Numbered from the stretch's first letter, positions 7,754-18,249 are shown. The stretch: DNA of 64,000 nt from Alphaproteobacteria bacterium (GCA_021776025.1 JAJFGR010000022.1:124001-188000), one strand, 5' to 3'. The notes: a model not told the origin generated them from the sequence alone. Numbers and translations are program-made.

Positions 7754-10700
7754 GTGAGCGGTATACAAGCAAAAACAGTTATAAAATATGCAGTAATGCC
7801 GGGAATTATTCCCCGGCTGAAAGCGCTTTTTACGTCCGGCTTCGGCTATATAGCTTTCCTCATGGCCCAAATTTATGCAACAGTTCGGCTACTTCCAGCA
7901 GATCACCCCTACCTCAACCCACAAAATATTAATCGCTATGGCATCCGTCACGTTATCGCAGAGTCTGCCAACGCTCTCGTTATCAGCAAAAAGAATATCG
8001 ATCAGATTATTATTTTCATTCTTATGCTAACGGGCGTTGTCATCCTCGGACTACAACTTGCAACATTGGCCTTTAGCTTGTTATTCGGCCCAGCCCTTGC
8101 AGGCGGGGGAGGATTTTCGCTTTTCATTACCCAAAATCCCAATTTTGACATTGCCTTCATGCTCCTCGATCAGGTTTTCGGTGTCGGCGATGGAACGGCT
8201 GCACGCAATTTCTTTAATTCCTGCGTTGCACAAAGTATAAATTGCGACCCGAATGCGCCGGCCGGGGCAACCGCACCCGCACCATTCCCTTGGCCGTTCC
8301 ATATAGCCTTACGGAATTTATTCCGCTTTTATTCACTCGGAATTTTGCTGATCGGTACAATCATCTTTTTGTATTTTGTGCTCGTTATCGTTGTCGAAAC
8401 GGCAACAACAGGAACACCGTTCGGCCAGCGTTTTAAAAATGTCTGGGTTCCAATACGCCTCGTTGTCGCAATCGGCTTATTAATTCCGTTATCATTTGGC
8501 TACAACTCCGGCCAGTATATTACATTTGCCGCCGCAAAATATGGATCAGGCTTGGCCACAAATGCATGGACTTCTTATAACGCCATGATTAATGCGGAGA
8601 TGTCGGGCCAGGGCAATCCGATCGGTGAGCGGGAAAATTTAATCGCCATGCCAAAACCGCCGGACGCTGCCGTCATGGCGGAATTTATGTCAATTATACA
8701 TGCTTGTAACTTTGCCCATTATCTCCATTCTGACAAATTCGTAAATGGAAGCCCCCCTTCAGCCGCACAAAGGAGAAAAGGCGCCATTCGCGTAGATTAC
8801 CCTGAACTTGAATCAGCATTAAATGGCGGTACCCTAAGTGGTGGTCGTGGTACAAGACAAGGCTACTTGAGCAACAACTACGCCGTTAAACCCTATTTTG
8901 TCAAAACACCAACAGAATGGCAAACAAGAGCCGGTGGCCTAGCCGCCGATTCATTTCATGAAGTTACAGACGCTACAACCTATGATGAGGCTTACGAATT
9001 CTACACAGCGGGAGACATTATTATCCGCTTTGGCCGTCAGGGCCATAAAGATTTAGATGGTAATGGCAGCACAAGCGAGTATGAGGAAAAACTTTACGGC
9101 ACCTATTCCGGTAGTGTCGAACCCACCTGCGGTGAAATTCGTATACCGGTTACAGACCGGCGCCCAACAACCGCCGATAGCATGCACAGCCCCGCTGGCG
9201 GCAGTACGAGTGATGGCTTTTTAGGCACGGTCGCCGTGCAGCGTATGTATTTCCTAATTGTGCGCGATCATTGGCACAATTTTTCCACCAGTGAAAATTA
9301 TATCGATTTTGCCGGGCGCATAGTTTTACTGGCAGATAATAGTCGTCTCAAAAAACCAAAGCATAACGCTTGCGCGATGGGTTGTCGGCCGGCCGCGAAC
9401 CAATATCTGCCCAACGGCGGCAGTTGCGGAAACCCACCAGCATCCGCAATTGCGCCGGACACGCGCGCCTGTGCAACCGCAGATATTTCGGCGCGCTGGA
9501 AACAAAATGCCATCAATGTCCTCCAAACAGAAATCAACGCCGGCGTAACAGGTATATGGCAAGCATATAACTTGCTAACCAACGAATTCCGCATGGATAC
9601 GGATTTGCTTCAATATGGCTGGGGCGGCGCCGGCATTTGGTTCAATACACTCGCAAAGGTCAATGGCGCGTTTGTCACCGCGCTTATGGATTTTCCATCC
9701 ATGACAACCTACCCAATGATTATGAAAACGGTAGCGGAGGATAAAGATAAAAAGGATAAAGACCCATCGGGCTTTGAACAATTTAACCCGATAGCAAATG
9801 AGGCAGGAGGGGAGATAGAATTGACAAAATACGGTTCCGGAGGAAAAGCCATCGCCATCGCTGAGTATGATGTGATCGCCTATTGGAACACTGATAACAA
9901 AAACATGGCAAAAATTGACAAAACCTTAACCTCCGGCGCTTTAGAAACCGGTATGAACTTGGTATTTGGAACATATGGCCTACTTGCCATGACCAGCGAA
10001 AACGCCAATATTCACCCCCTGTCACAGCTTGTTGCTCTGGGTAAAGGTTTAGTGGAATCGGCCATAAGAAATGTTGCCGGCTCTTCTATGGCTGCAGCAA
10101 TGGGCGGTATGGCCTCAGCCGTCGATACATCCGCCGGCCCTCTTGTTAACGCCGCAAGTGGCTTCCTCATGGGCACAGCTTTTGTCGGATTAACCGCTGG
10201 CTTTGTCTTATTTTATGTCTTGCCATTTCTACCATTCGTCTACTTCTTCTTTGCGGTAGCCTCATGGATTAAAACAATTTTCGAAGCCATGGTCGGCGTT
10301 CCGCTTTGGGCATTGGCACATTTGCGTTTAGATGGAGATGGTCTCCCCGGCGAATCCGCAGCAAATGGGTACTTCCTGATTTTCGAAATTTTCATACGGC
10401 CCATCCTGTCCATAGCCGGGCTCGTTGCCGCTATGGTTATCTTTACGGCGCAAGTGCGTATACTGAACTTTACCTGGTCACTTGTAACAGAAAATGCCGG
10501 TGGGCATAACAGCGATTCAACCATTGGAATTATCGGCAATGTCAACTTCAAACGCTCAATCATTGATGAATTTTTCTACACAGTGCTCTATGCCATTATC
10601 GTCTATATGCTGGCAACGTCTTCTTTTAAATTGATTGATAAGATCCCGGACAACATTTTGCGTTGGATGGGCCAAGGTGTGTCCTCCTTTGGTGACATCA

Positions 10701-10861
10701 ACCAAGATCCAACCGAAAGCCTTACACGATATGCGGCCCTTGGCGGCATGACCGCCGGACGACAGGCCGCGGGCGGTATAAAAGATCTGGCCGGCGGCAT
10801 GGGCGGAGCATTTGGTAAAGAATTTTCCGGAGTGGGCAAAATGGGCGGGGGACCAAAATAA
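7754..10861 (+). CDS. DotA/TraY-family membrane protein, paralog 1
   Basis: At 1035 aa, this is a polytopic inner-membrane protein of the DotA/TraY family (Dot/Icm and IncI conjugation type IVB secretion). Four hydrophobic segments lie in the first 250 residues. A soluble region of about 550 residues follows, presumably periplasmic, then four more segments, including FVLFYVLPFLPFVYFFF and GYFLIFEIFIRPIL. Cys157, Cys164, Cys318 and Cys459 are shared with both paralogs. This copy alone has a further cysteine-rich insertion at about 538-575. The C-terminus is Gly/Met rich. The start is GTG 7754. Its stop overlaps the next start (TAATG). No other secretion gene is nearby, so assembly into a T4BSS is unproven. 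Confidence 0.8.
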   Translation: MSGIQAKTVIKYAVMPGIIPRLKALFTSGFGYIAFLMAQIYATVRLLPADHPYLNPQNINRYGIRHVIAESANALVISKKNIDQIIIFILMLTGVVILGLQLATLAFSLLFGPALAGGGGFSLFITQNPNFDIAFMLLDQVFGVGDGTAARNFFNSCVAQSINCDPNAPAGATAPAPFPWPFHIALRNLFRFYSLGILLIGTIIFLYFVLVIVVETATTGTPFGQRFKNVWVPIRLVVAIGLLIPLSFGYNSGQYITFAAAKYGSGLATNAWTSYNAMINAEMSGQGNPIGERENLIAMPKPPDAAVMAEFMSIIHACNFAHYLHSDKFVNGSPPSAAQRRKGAIRVDYPELESALNGGTLSGGRGTRQGYLSNNYAVKPYFVKTPTEWQTRAGGLAADSFHEVTDATTYDEAYEFYTAGDIIIRFGRQGHKDLDGNGSTSEYEEKLYGTYSGSVEPTCGEIRIPVTDRRPTTADSMHSPAGGSTSDGFLGTVAVQRMYFLIVRDHWHNFSTSENYIDFAGRIVLLADNSRLKKPKHNACAMGCRPAANQYLPNGGSCGNPPASAIAPDTRACATADISARWKQNAINVLQTEINAGVTGIWQAYNLLTNEFRMDTDLLQYGWGGAGIWFNTLAKVNGAFVTALMDFPSMTTYPMIMKTVAEDKDKKDKDPSGFEQFNPIANEAGGEIELTKYGSGGKAIAIAEYDVIAYWNTDNKNMAKIDKTLTSGALETGMNLVFGTYGLLAMTSENANIHPLSQLVALGKGLVESAIRNVAGSSMAAAMGGMASAVDTSAGPLVNAASGFLMGTAFVGLTAGFVLFYVLPFLPFVYFFFAVASWIKTIFEAMVGVPLWALAHLRLDGDGLPGESAANGYFLIFEIFIRPILSIAGLVAAMVIFTAQVRILNFTWSLVTENAGGHNSDSTIGIIGNVNFKRSIIDEFFYTVLYAIIVYMLATSSFKLIDKIPDNILRWMGQGVSSFGDINQDPTESLTRYAALGGMTAGRQAAGGIKDLAGGMGGAFGKEFSGVGKMGGGPK

Positions 10862-13668
10862 TGTTTAGTTTGACACTAAAATCTTTTATGCACCACGCGG
10901 CCTTCCCGGGTTTCCGCCAGCGCTTTTCTGACCTGTTCGCATCAGGCTTTCAATATATTCCTTATTTTATTGCGCTGGTTTATGGCGTTGTACGGCTATT
11001 GCCCGCCAACCATCCTTATCTGCAACCTTCAAACATGGGCCGCTTTGGCGTGCGCCATGTCATTGCCGAAGCCGCCAATAACCTTGAGTTTTCGCGCCGA
11101 AATATCGACCAGATTTTACTATTTATATGCATTCTAATGGGTCTTGCCCTTGCCGTACTACAAATAGGTATGCTGAGCATAGCCGTATTTTTCCAACCGG
11201 TTATGGCTGCAATGCCAACTGATTGGGCAGGTTTTTTCTTTACAGCCGCCCCTCAGCAAGATCTCGCCCATATGATGTTGGATTTGGTTTTCGGCGTCCC
11301 TGACCTTTTCAATTCCTGCATTGGCCTTCCCGCTGTCCCATGTCTCAATGTAGAAGGCATCGCCATCGGCGCGCCGGCCGGCGGCGCAGGAACAACCTGG
11401 GCTTTTGAGGCATCGAGCCTACCTTTGCCCGTACATGCTGGCCTGCACGACCTATTCCGCATTTATAATACCGGATTAACGGTTGTCGGTGTTTTCATCG
11501 CAATTTATTTTATCATCACAATCCTTCTTGAAACCGCCGAAAGCGGTACACCTTTTGGCAAACGTTTTAATAAGGTTTGGGCGCCAATAAGATTTGCCGT
11601 AGCCTTTGGCCTGCTTATCCCCATTAACTTTGGCTACAACTCCTCACAATATATCGTATTATACGCCGCAAAATTTGGCTCAGGCTTTGCTACAAATGGT
11701 TGGAATCTCTTTAACCAGACGATCACCGGCACATATATGGGCCAAACGCGAGAATTAGTCGCGCAGCCCAATCTCCCAAATGTCGGCGGCCTGCTGCAAT
11801 TTATGTTTGTTGCCAAAACCTGCGCTCAAGCACAAAGAATATCGAGCAATAGCACAGACCCAATAATTCGTCCTTATGTCGTCAGGGACACTTTGTCCAC
11901 TCCGCCGCACGCGCTTCTAATTGATTTAAACACCACCTATACCCAGTTTATGACTTTCAACAACGGTAATACTCAGGCCGTTATTCGATTCGGTACGCAA
12001 GATCCGCAAAAAAACCAGCGCAATCTAGGCTTCGTGGCCCCGACCTGCGGCGAACTCATCTTCAAACTTGCCGACATGCGGGGTCCCGGCGTCGCCGAAC
12101 CCGGCGTTGAGGTTATGCAGAGATATTATTGGTTTGTTTTCAAAGAGCTTTGGTACGACATCATGGAAGGCGGCAATGCCGGCACCTTTTTAAAAGGCGG
12201 CCCTTATTTCCCGTACCCCGAGGAGCTTGTCAATAAACATACGCAATTTAATGAATCACCGAATTCATTCCACGACCCCTTCCTCCCAGATCCTCCAAAA
12301 GACTGGCAAGTAAAAATACAGGATTTTTACACGGCCGATTTACGTGAAGTAATGTCAGGCGAAGTTGCGAATGGCGCAACCTCTTCCGGTATTTTGAATG
12401 CTGTTGGCGGAACCAATGCTTTAGAACGTATGCGGATCTCAGGCCGCTGGACTGTAGGGACGAATTTAACCGACAAAGGCTGGGCTGGAGCGGCCATCTG
12501 GTACAATCTAATCGCTGAAATGAATGGCGGCCTGTCCAGCGCTGCGCTAAATATCCCCATGCCTTCTCGCTATCCGAAGATCATGGAAACAATCTATACC
12601 AACAAGCGCGCTGCTGAGGAAAAAGTAAAATTTAAGGAACGCTTTAATCCAGTATCAAACATAAAAAAAGTTCTAGAAAACCTTAGCCCAACAGAAAAGA
12701 AAATTGCACCCGTTTTATGGATAGCATTTAATTACTGGCAACAAGGTGATGGCGCCCTTTCATCTCATGAAACCGCTACCGGAAACGCCGTTACCGATAT
12801 TATCAATGCTCTGTTTGGCACTGAAGGTCTATTTAATATGCGCAAAAATTCCGATATACACCCGTTAGCGCAATTAACGGGCGTCGGGCGCTCCTTAATT
12901 GAAACCTCTATTCGCAACCTGACATATGCGTCTATTGGCGGTGCTGGCGGGGCATTACTCGCACAAATAGATAACTTCACAGGCGCATCTGCCGCACAAT
13001 TTTCAAGCTTTCTGATTACATTTGCTATGCTGGGCTTAACGGCTGGATTTGTTCTATTTTATATCGTGCCATTTTTGCCCTTTATATATTTCTTCTTTGC
13101 CTTAGGCGGCTGGGTTAAGGGTATTTTCGAAGCTATGGTCGGCGCACCATTATGGGCACTTGCTCACCTGCGCATTGACGGTAACGGCCTTCCAGGACAA
13201 GCGGCAGTAAGCGGATACTTCCTGATTTTTGAAGTATTCTTACGCCCGATTTTAATGGTCTTCGGTCTCCTTGCCAGTATCTCAATTTTCGGAGCGTTGA
13301 TTAGCGTTTTGAACCAGGTCTTTACCCTTGTCGTTGCCAATGTTGGCGGCTTTGATGTTCCTGCTGAAATAACCGGTGTTGGCGCTTCAAAAATTGGGTC
13401 AATGCGTGCGGGCATTGATGAATTCTTCTTCACAATCATTTACACGATCATTGTGTATCTGATGGGCATGTCCTCTTTTAAACTGGTGGATTTAATCCCA
13501 AACAACATTCTACGCTGGATGGGACAATCTGTCGCAACCTTCGGAGATCAACGCGAAGATTCGGGACAATCCCTTGTCGGAACCTCCACAATTGGCTCGC
13601 AGCAAACTTTGGGCGCGATGGGCGGCGGCCTTCAGGGGTTGGCCAAGCTTGGTCAAAAAGGCGGATAA
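10861..13668 (+). CDS. DotA/TraY-family membrane protein, paralog 2
   Basis: At 935 aa, this has the same architecture as its neighbours: the block RLLPANHPYL plus GVRHVIAEAANNLEFSRRNIDQ near residues 40-85, an ETAESGTPFGKRFNKVWAP block after the third hydrophobic segment, a large soluble loop, and the C-terminal FEAMVGAPLWALAHLRIDGNG motif. FNSC with a second Cys eight residues later, the AKTCAQ Cys and the PTCGEL Cys align with paralogs 1 and 3. It starts at the A of the upstream TAATG, so it is translationally coupled. It lacks the extra cysteine-rich insertion of paralog 1. Confidence 0.8.
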   Translation: MFSLTLKSFMHHAAFPGFRQRFSDLFASGFQYIPYFIALVYGVVRLLPANHPYLQPSNMGRFGVRHVIAEAANNLEFSRRNIDQILLFICILMGLALAVLQIGMLSIAVFFQPVMAAMPTDWAGFFFTAAPQQDLAHMMLDLVFGVPDLFNSCIGLPAVPCLNVEGIAIGAPAGGAGTTWAFEASSLPLPVHAGLHDLFRIYNTGLTVVGVFIAIYFIITILLETAESGTPFGKRFNKVWAPIRFAVAFGLLIPINFGYNSSQYIVLYAAKFGSGFATNGWNLFNQTITGTYMGQTRELVAQPNLPNVGGLLQFMFVAKTCAQAQRISSNSTDPIIRPYVVRDTLSTPPHALLIDLNTTYTQFMTFNNGNTQAVIRFGTQDPQKNQRNLGFVAPTCGELIFKLADMRGPGVAEPGVEVMQRYYWFVFKELWYDIMEGGNAGTFLKGGPYFPYPEELVNKHTQFNESPNSFHDPFLPDPPKDWQVKIQDFYTADLREVMSGEVANGATSSGILNAVGGTNALERMRISGRWTVGTNLTDKGWAGAAIWYNLIAEMNGGLSSAALNIPMPSRYPKIMETIYTNKRAAEEKVKFKERFNPVSNIKKVLENLSPTEKKIAPVLWIAFNYWQQGDGALSSHETATGNAVTDIINALFGTEGLFNMRKNSDIHPLAQLTGVGRSLIETSIRNLTYASIGGAGGALLAQIDNFTGASAAQFSSFLITFAMLGLTAGFVLFYIVPFLPFIYFFFALGGWVKGIFEAMVGAPLWALAHLRIDGNGLPGQAAVSGYFLIFEVFLRPILMVFGLLASISIFGALISVLNQVFTLVVANVGGFDVPAEITGVGASKIGSMRAGIDEFFFTIIYTIIVYLMGMSSFKLVDLIPNNILRWMGQSVATFGDQREDSGQSLVGTSTIGSQQTLGAMGGGLQGLAKLGQKGG

Positions 13669-13701
13669 GAGCACAAGAACTTAGAAAGATAAAATGATTA
13701 T

Positions 13702-16611
13702 ATGGCCACAAGAAATCAAATTCTAAAACATACGCTACTTCCGGGCCTTATCCCCCGGATCACAGCGTTGCTTGGATCTGGCTTCGTGCACTTAGCTTAT
13801 ATGATGGCCCTTATTTACGGCAATATACGACTTCTACCGCGAGGGCATCCTTATCTCTTGCCGGAAAATATCGGCCGCTATGGCATCCGTCACGTCATCG
13901 CCGAAGCTGCGAACAATCTTGTTTTCAGCCGCAAAAACATCGACCAGATTCTTATCTTTTTCACAATACTCGTCGGGCTCGTCTTGCTGGCACTTCAGTT
14001 CATCTTACTCGTCACCGCAGTAATCGCTGAACAACCCGCCTATGCCATCGGTGTTCTCTCAGCGCAGGATTTATTTAATAACCCTGTCGGCGGTAACGCT
14101 GCAACCGGTGCACTTGGGCCATCCCAAGACATCGCTTTTATTATTTTGGACCGCGTTTTCGGAATTGGGCCTGTTGGTGGCGTATTTTCCCCTGGGCTAG
14201 CTCCAGGTGGTGTACCAAATCTATTCAACTCCTGTATATCTGATACAGGCGTCCTTTGCGAAGATTTGGACGGAGACCCCACCGGCAACACACCCACTAT
14301 CTACCCATTCCCATTTCATCTGGCACTCCATAGAATGCTGCAATTTTATTCGATGGGCATTTTTTGGGTCGGCGCTTCTGTCCTCATCTACTTCATGATC
14401 GCTGTGGTGGCAGAAACGGCGCAAACCGGAACCCCGTTTGGCCAACGTTTTAATAAAGCTTGGGTCCCGGTTCGTATTATCCTGTTCTTTGCTCTCATTC
14501 TACCCGTACATACAGGCACAAAATTTATTACAAGCACAGACTCAAATGCAGGGCTTAACGGCGCTCAGCTAATAACTTTTTACATTGTCAAAATGGGCTC
14601 AAACTTCGCGACAAACGGCTGGGCTTACTTCAACACTGGCGGCGTTGTAGCGCCGCCCGGCGCTCCTCCTATACCTTCGGCCAACTCCGCAAACTATTTG
14701 AGCCAGCAAAGAAGCATCGTCGCCCAACCAAATATTCCAGAGGTCAATGATCTTATCCAAGCCGTTCATGTCATCCAAACCTGTAAGCAAGCTTATATAT
14801 TGCAGGGACATGCTGAGAGCAATATTCAAGCCTATCTGGTTCGCCCCCCGCTGCCACAAGGCATAACCACTCCTATAAATGGGCCGCCGCTAACACCCGA
14901 TGCCATATTACTCAACACTGCAAACTACACCCAAGCAAAGGATTTTAATTATCAAGGCAATATCGTCATTCGTTTTGGCCGCCTTGCTACGCAAAGGCCA
15001 AACTTAAGTGGCGCACCAGAACTTCAAGAGCACTATGCGTTCCTTAAAGGCAATGTAAAACCATTATGCGGCGATATAACCATTCAAATTCAGGGCACCA
15101 GCCAACCCGGCGCGGATACAATTTTTCAAGGTTATTACAACATGCTAATAGTTCTCTTGAACGACCAGGGAATTATAGACCGCGCCGAATGCCGGGCGGC
15201 CCAAACTGTTGAAACTGCAAAGGCACCAGCGACCTGCACAATCCTGCCAGATAACGCTTGGTACATATCAAAAATTGATCAATATAAAAATATTGTACGG
15301 GGCGCGGTCATAAACGGCCTCGACGCCCAAACCGCGGGCGGCATATTCAACATGCCTAACAACATCATGGAACGCGGCTGGGCTGGCGCCTCGGTCTGGT
15401 ATAACCGCATCGCCGATATGAACGGCGCGGTCACCACAGCCACATTGAATATTCCTAAAATATCGAAGATACCGCTTTTAATGGATATCGCTGCCAGCAG
15501 CAATTCAAGGGAAAATAAATATGTGAACGCAAAAAAACTTTACAACCAAAACATGGCCGAAGCGCTGGGTGTAAACGTCTTATTCGATATTGAGCCAAAT
15601 GAACGTAAGATTCTCACAGCAATGGTCATAACGCATAAGGGTTGGACCGCAAACGGCAGCGCCCGCGCATCTAATTTTGATAAGCCAAGCGGCAATATCG
15701 TCATCGATTTCATTAATGGAGTATTAGGAACAAGCGGCCTGTTTGAGATGCGCAAAAACACCGATGTACATCCACTAGCCCAGCTCTCAACGCTCGGCAA
15801 AGGCATGATGGAAGCCACCATGCGCAATGCTGCTTATGGTGCGATACTGGGCGGTGTAGGGGGCATCGCAAACAAAGCAGATTTTGGTTTCACAGACGCC
15901 ATGGCCAAATCCGCATCGAAATTCTTTTTCACAATGACGCTCGTATCAATGGGCATAGCGTCCGTACTTTACTACGTATTGCCATTCTTGCCCTTCATTT
16001 ATTTCATGTTTGCGGTCAGCGGGTGGGTTAAAAGCATCTTCGAAGCCATCGTCGCTATGCCGCTATGGGCCTTGGCGCATTTACGCATTGACGGCGAAGG
16101 CATGCCCGGCCCCGGGGCATCAAATGGTTATTTCCTTTTATTGGAGATTTTCTTAAGACCAATCCTGATCATCTTTGGCTTCGTTGCCAGTATTTCAATT
16201 TTTTCAGCCCTCGTGGATGTTTTGAATCAGATTTTCGATCTGGTTGTTGCCAATGCTGGCGGTTACGATAACGAGTTTGAGGTCCAAGGCGGCACAATCC
16301 CGGGCGAACCCGGCATAGTAAACTTTATTTCTAAAATCTCATTCTCCCGCGGGCCGGTTGATCAATTCTTCTTCACCGCGATGTATGCCATTATTTGTTA
16401 TTTAATAGGGCTTGCTTCTTTTAAACTTGTGGATCTCATACCGAATAACATTCTGCGCTGGATGGGCATATCTGTATCAACATTCCAAGAAAATGCAGGC
16501 GACCCAGCCAGCAAACTATCAAGTCAAGTCTTCAGAGGAACAACATTGGCCGGAAACCAAGTCAGTGGCAACATCCAAGGTGATCTAGCGCTTATGACCA
16601 AATTTGATTAG
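13702..16611 (+). CDS. DotA/TraY-family membrane protein, paralog 3
   Basis: At 969 aa, this is the third tandem paralog, beginning 33 bp after paralog 2. It shares LLPRGHPYLLPENIGRYGIRHVIAEAANN (spread over about 47-75), ETAQTGTPFGQRFNKAW, the GWAGASVWYN motif of the soluble loop and the C-terminal block FEAIVAMPLWALAHLRIDGEG ending in SFKLVDLIPNNILRWMG. The four conserved loop cysteines are present, with two further cysteines (AECRAAQ and ATCTI) of its own. The gene converges on mlaC with 4 bp between stops. Function is inferred only from the DotA/TraY resemblance. Confidence 0.8.
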   Translation: MATRNQILKHTLLPGLIPRITALLGSGFVHLAYMMALIYGNIRLLPRGHPYLLPENIGRYGIRHVIAEAANNLVFSRKNIDQILIFFTILVGLVLLALQFILLVTAVIAEQPAYAIGVLSAQDLFNNPVGGNAATGALGPSQDIAFIILDRVFGIGPVGGVFSPGLAPGGVPNLFNSCISDTGVLCEDLDGDPTGNTPTIYPFPFHLALHRMLQFYSMGIFWVGASVLIYFMIAVVAETAQTGTPFGQRFNKAWVPVRIILFFALILPVHTGTKFITSTDSNAGLNGAQLITFYIVKMGSNFATNGWAYFNTGGVVAPPGAPPIPSANSANYLSQQRSIVAQPNIPEVNDLIQAVHVIQTCKQAYILQGHAESNIQAYLVRPPLPQGITTPINGPPLTPDAILLNTANYTQAKDFNYQGNIVIRFGRLATQRPNLSGAPELQEHYAFLKGNVKPLCGDITIQIQGTSQPGADTIFQGYYNMLIVLLNDQGIIDRAECRAAQTVETAKAPATCTILPDNAWYISKIDQYKNIVRGAVINGLDAQTAGGIFNMPNNIMERGWAGASVWYNRIADMNGAVTTATLNIPKISKIPLLMDIAASSNSRENKYVNAKKLYNQNMAEALGVNVLFDIEPNERKILTAMVITHKGWTANGSARASNFDKPSGNIVIDFINGVLGTSGLFEMRKNTDVHPLAQLSTLGKGMMEATMRNAAYGAILGGVGGIANKADFGFTDAMAKSASKFFFTMTLVSMGIASVLYYVLPFLPFIYFMFAVSGWVKSIFEAIVAMPLWALAHLRIDGEGMPGPGASNGYFLLLEIFLRPILIIFGFVASISIFSALVDVLNQIFDLVVANAGGYDNEFEVQGGTIPGEPGIVNFISKISFSRGPVDQFFFTAMYAIICYLIGLASFKLVDLIPNNILRWMGISVSTFQENAGDPASKLSSQVFRGTTLAGNQVSGNIQGDLALMTKFD

Positions 16612-16615
16612 GAAA

Positions 16616-17281
16616 TTAATTTTCGCGCAAATGCACCAGCAGCGCTTCCATATTACCGCCACCGCGCTGTACAACGGATGAAAAATCCGAACGCTGTGTT
16701 AAGGCCATACTGACCCCTTCAACAATAATATCGATAACTTTGTATCTTCCTTCACGCTTACGCACGCGCCAGTCAACCTTAACATCCGGGCCGCTTTCCT
16801 GCGTCAACTTAGAGTGAACCAAAATATCACGTTCACCTTCTTTGCGCGAACCTGTAACCTCGATCTGTTGGCCCTGATAATCTTTAAAACGCTCCGAATA
16901 CACATCGATAATCATCGCCTTAAAAAGCTTCATATACTCATCGCGTTGCTGCTTTGTCGCTACGCGCCAATGACGACCCAGAGAAAACCGAGCAATCGTA
17001 TTCATATCAAAATTTCTAGTAAGGAGCTTACGAAACTCAGCCCTTTGCTTGTCTTGAGTAATGGCTTGATCTCCGAGAAAACCAATACCGTCATCAGCCA
17101 GCTTGGTAATGAATTTCTCCGCACCCTGTGCAACCACATCGGCGTTAGCCGCTACACCATGATAAAGCGGCGCTGGCAATAAAAAATCCGGCGCAGTATT
17201 TAATGAAATCGCTTGAGAAGCATTGGGAAACACAACAGAACCAAACGCAACAAAGCATGACAGAAAAACTCTACGCCGCAT
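16616..17281 (-). CDS. mlaC: MlaC-type phospholipid-binding periplasmic protein
   Basis: At 221 aa, this has a signal peptide (residues 1-23, ending SQA) and the MlaC/Ttg2D core: NFDMNTIARFSLGRHWR, DEYMKLFKAMIIDVYSERF and VKVDWRVRKREGRYKVIDIIVEGVSM. MlaC ferries phospholipids across the periplasm between the outer-membrane MlaA complex and the inner-membrane MlaFEDB transporter. ATG 17281 has AAGGA upstream. It lies 27 bp after mlaA in the same direction. The genes for the MlaFEDB transporter are not in this window. Confidence 0.93.
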   Translation of the reverse strand: MRRRVFLSCFVAFGSVVFPNASQAISLNTAPDFLLPAPLYHGVAANADVVAQGAEKFITKLADDGIGFLGDQAITQDKQRAEFRKLLTRNFDMNTIARFSLGRHWRVATKQQRDEYMKLFKAMIIDVYSERFKDYQGQQIEVTGSRKEGERDILVHSKLTQESGPDVKVDWRVRKREGRYKVIDIIVEGVSMALTQRSDFSSVVQRGGGNMEALLVHLREN

Positions 17282-17308
17282 TTTGAATATCCTTATAAAA
17301 CTTTCGGT

Positions 17309-18097
17309 TTAATAATCATCATAATTAATGGCAGGAGCCGCATTCGCATCCTGATCATTAACCAAAGCCTCGCGGCGCTGATAATAAGCACTGCGCGTCG
17401 CGGCATAATAATCAATAGAGCTTCTTTCTAAATCTTCAAGCACATCAACAAGTGAAGCGCGCAAGGTCAGATAATCAGCACCAATTTTACCGTAATAAAC
17501 ATCTTCTTTATCAACATTGAAAAGATACCAGCGCAGCGGATCTGCAAAAGAATCGACCGCATACCCTAAATAATCACGCGTAGATGACGGGCCTAAAATC
17601 GGCACAACCAGATAAGGCCCGTGGCCCACACCCCATGTCGCCAATGTCTGACCGAAATCTTCAACTTCATATTCAATGCCTTCATGGCCTGCAAGATCAA
17701 ATATACCGCCGATACCCAAAAGTGAATTCACAACGGCCCGGACAATAACAGTGCCCGCCCCATCAATATCACCTTGCAAAATTTGATTGGCAAAATTAAC
17801 CGGACTACGTAGGTTTCTAAGAACATTGGTCACACCGGTCCGCGCAGGACTAGGCACAAAAGTATTATAGCCTTTGGCAATCGGATGAATAACCACATCA
17901 TCAACCGCATTATTGAAAGAGAAAATAGCCCGGTTCGTGCCCTCAAACGGGTCACTCACAACAACATTGCCAGCCATAACCGGCCCGCTTGTTTCAGACG
18001 CACAGGCAGAAACCAACATAACAGCCGCAAAAAGCCCCGCTAGGAGTTTGAAATTCCACAATTTATCGCTCATAGCCACCGCTCTGGATTTAAACAT
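17309..18097 (-). CDS. mlaA: MlaA/VacJ outer-membrane lipoprotein
   Basis: At 262 aa, this has a lipoprotein signal ending in the lipobox VSAC (Cys32 from ATG 18097; an in-frame ATG at 18073 would give a shorter signal). The family hallmark DPFEGTNRAIFSFNNAVDD follows, then the LRSPVNFANQILQGD and GVGHGPYLVVPILGPSSTRD motifs. MlaA removes phospholipids from the outer leaflet of the outer membrane and passes them to MlaC, encoded next. The upstream region 18098-18249 is AT-rich with two GTTAAC boxes (18176-18181 and 18193-18198) and probably holds the promoter. Confidence 0.94.
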   Translation of the reverse strand: MFKSRAVAMSDKLWNFKLLAGLFAAVMLVSACASETSGPVMAGNVVVSDPFEGTNRAIFSFNNAVDDVVIHPIAKGYNTFVPSPARTGVTNVLRNLRSPVNFANQILQGDIDGAGTVIVRAVVNSLLGIGGIFDLAGHEGIEYEVEDFGQTLATWGVGHGPYLVVPILGPSSTRDYLGYAVDSFADPLRWYLFNVDKEDVYYGKIGADYLTLRASLVDVLEDLERSSIDYYAATRSAYYQRREALVNDQDANAAPAINYDDY

Positions 18098-18249
18098 TAT
18101 ATTCGACCTTTAATAAGTGATTGAAATGGATACAGAAGTCAAGATTGGAAGAGTTACTTTTTGCTATTTAACCACGTTAACCTTACTTAAAAGTTAACAG
18201 ATTTCACTAATATATTCGCCTAAAAAGCAATTAAGTTACCTAATAAGGC

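Noticed and set aside
7754-16611. A complete type IV secretion locus
   Set aside because: Only DotA/TraY-like genes are present; no ATPase, core-complex or coupling-protein gene flanks them.
18170-18200. CtrA-like TTAA boxes upstream of mlaA
   Set aside because: The spacings are 5 and 6 bp, not the required 7; left as an AT-rich promoter region.
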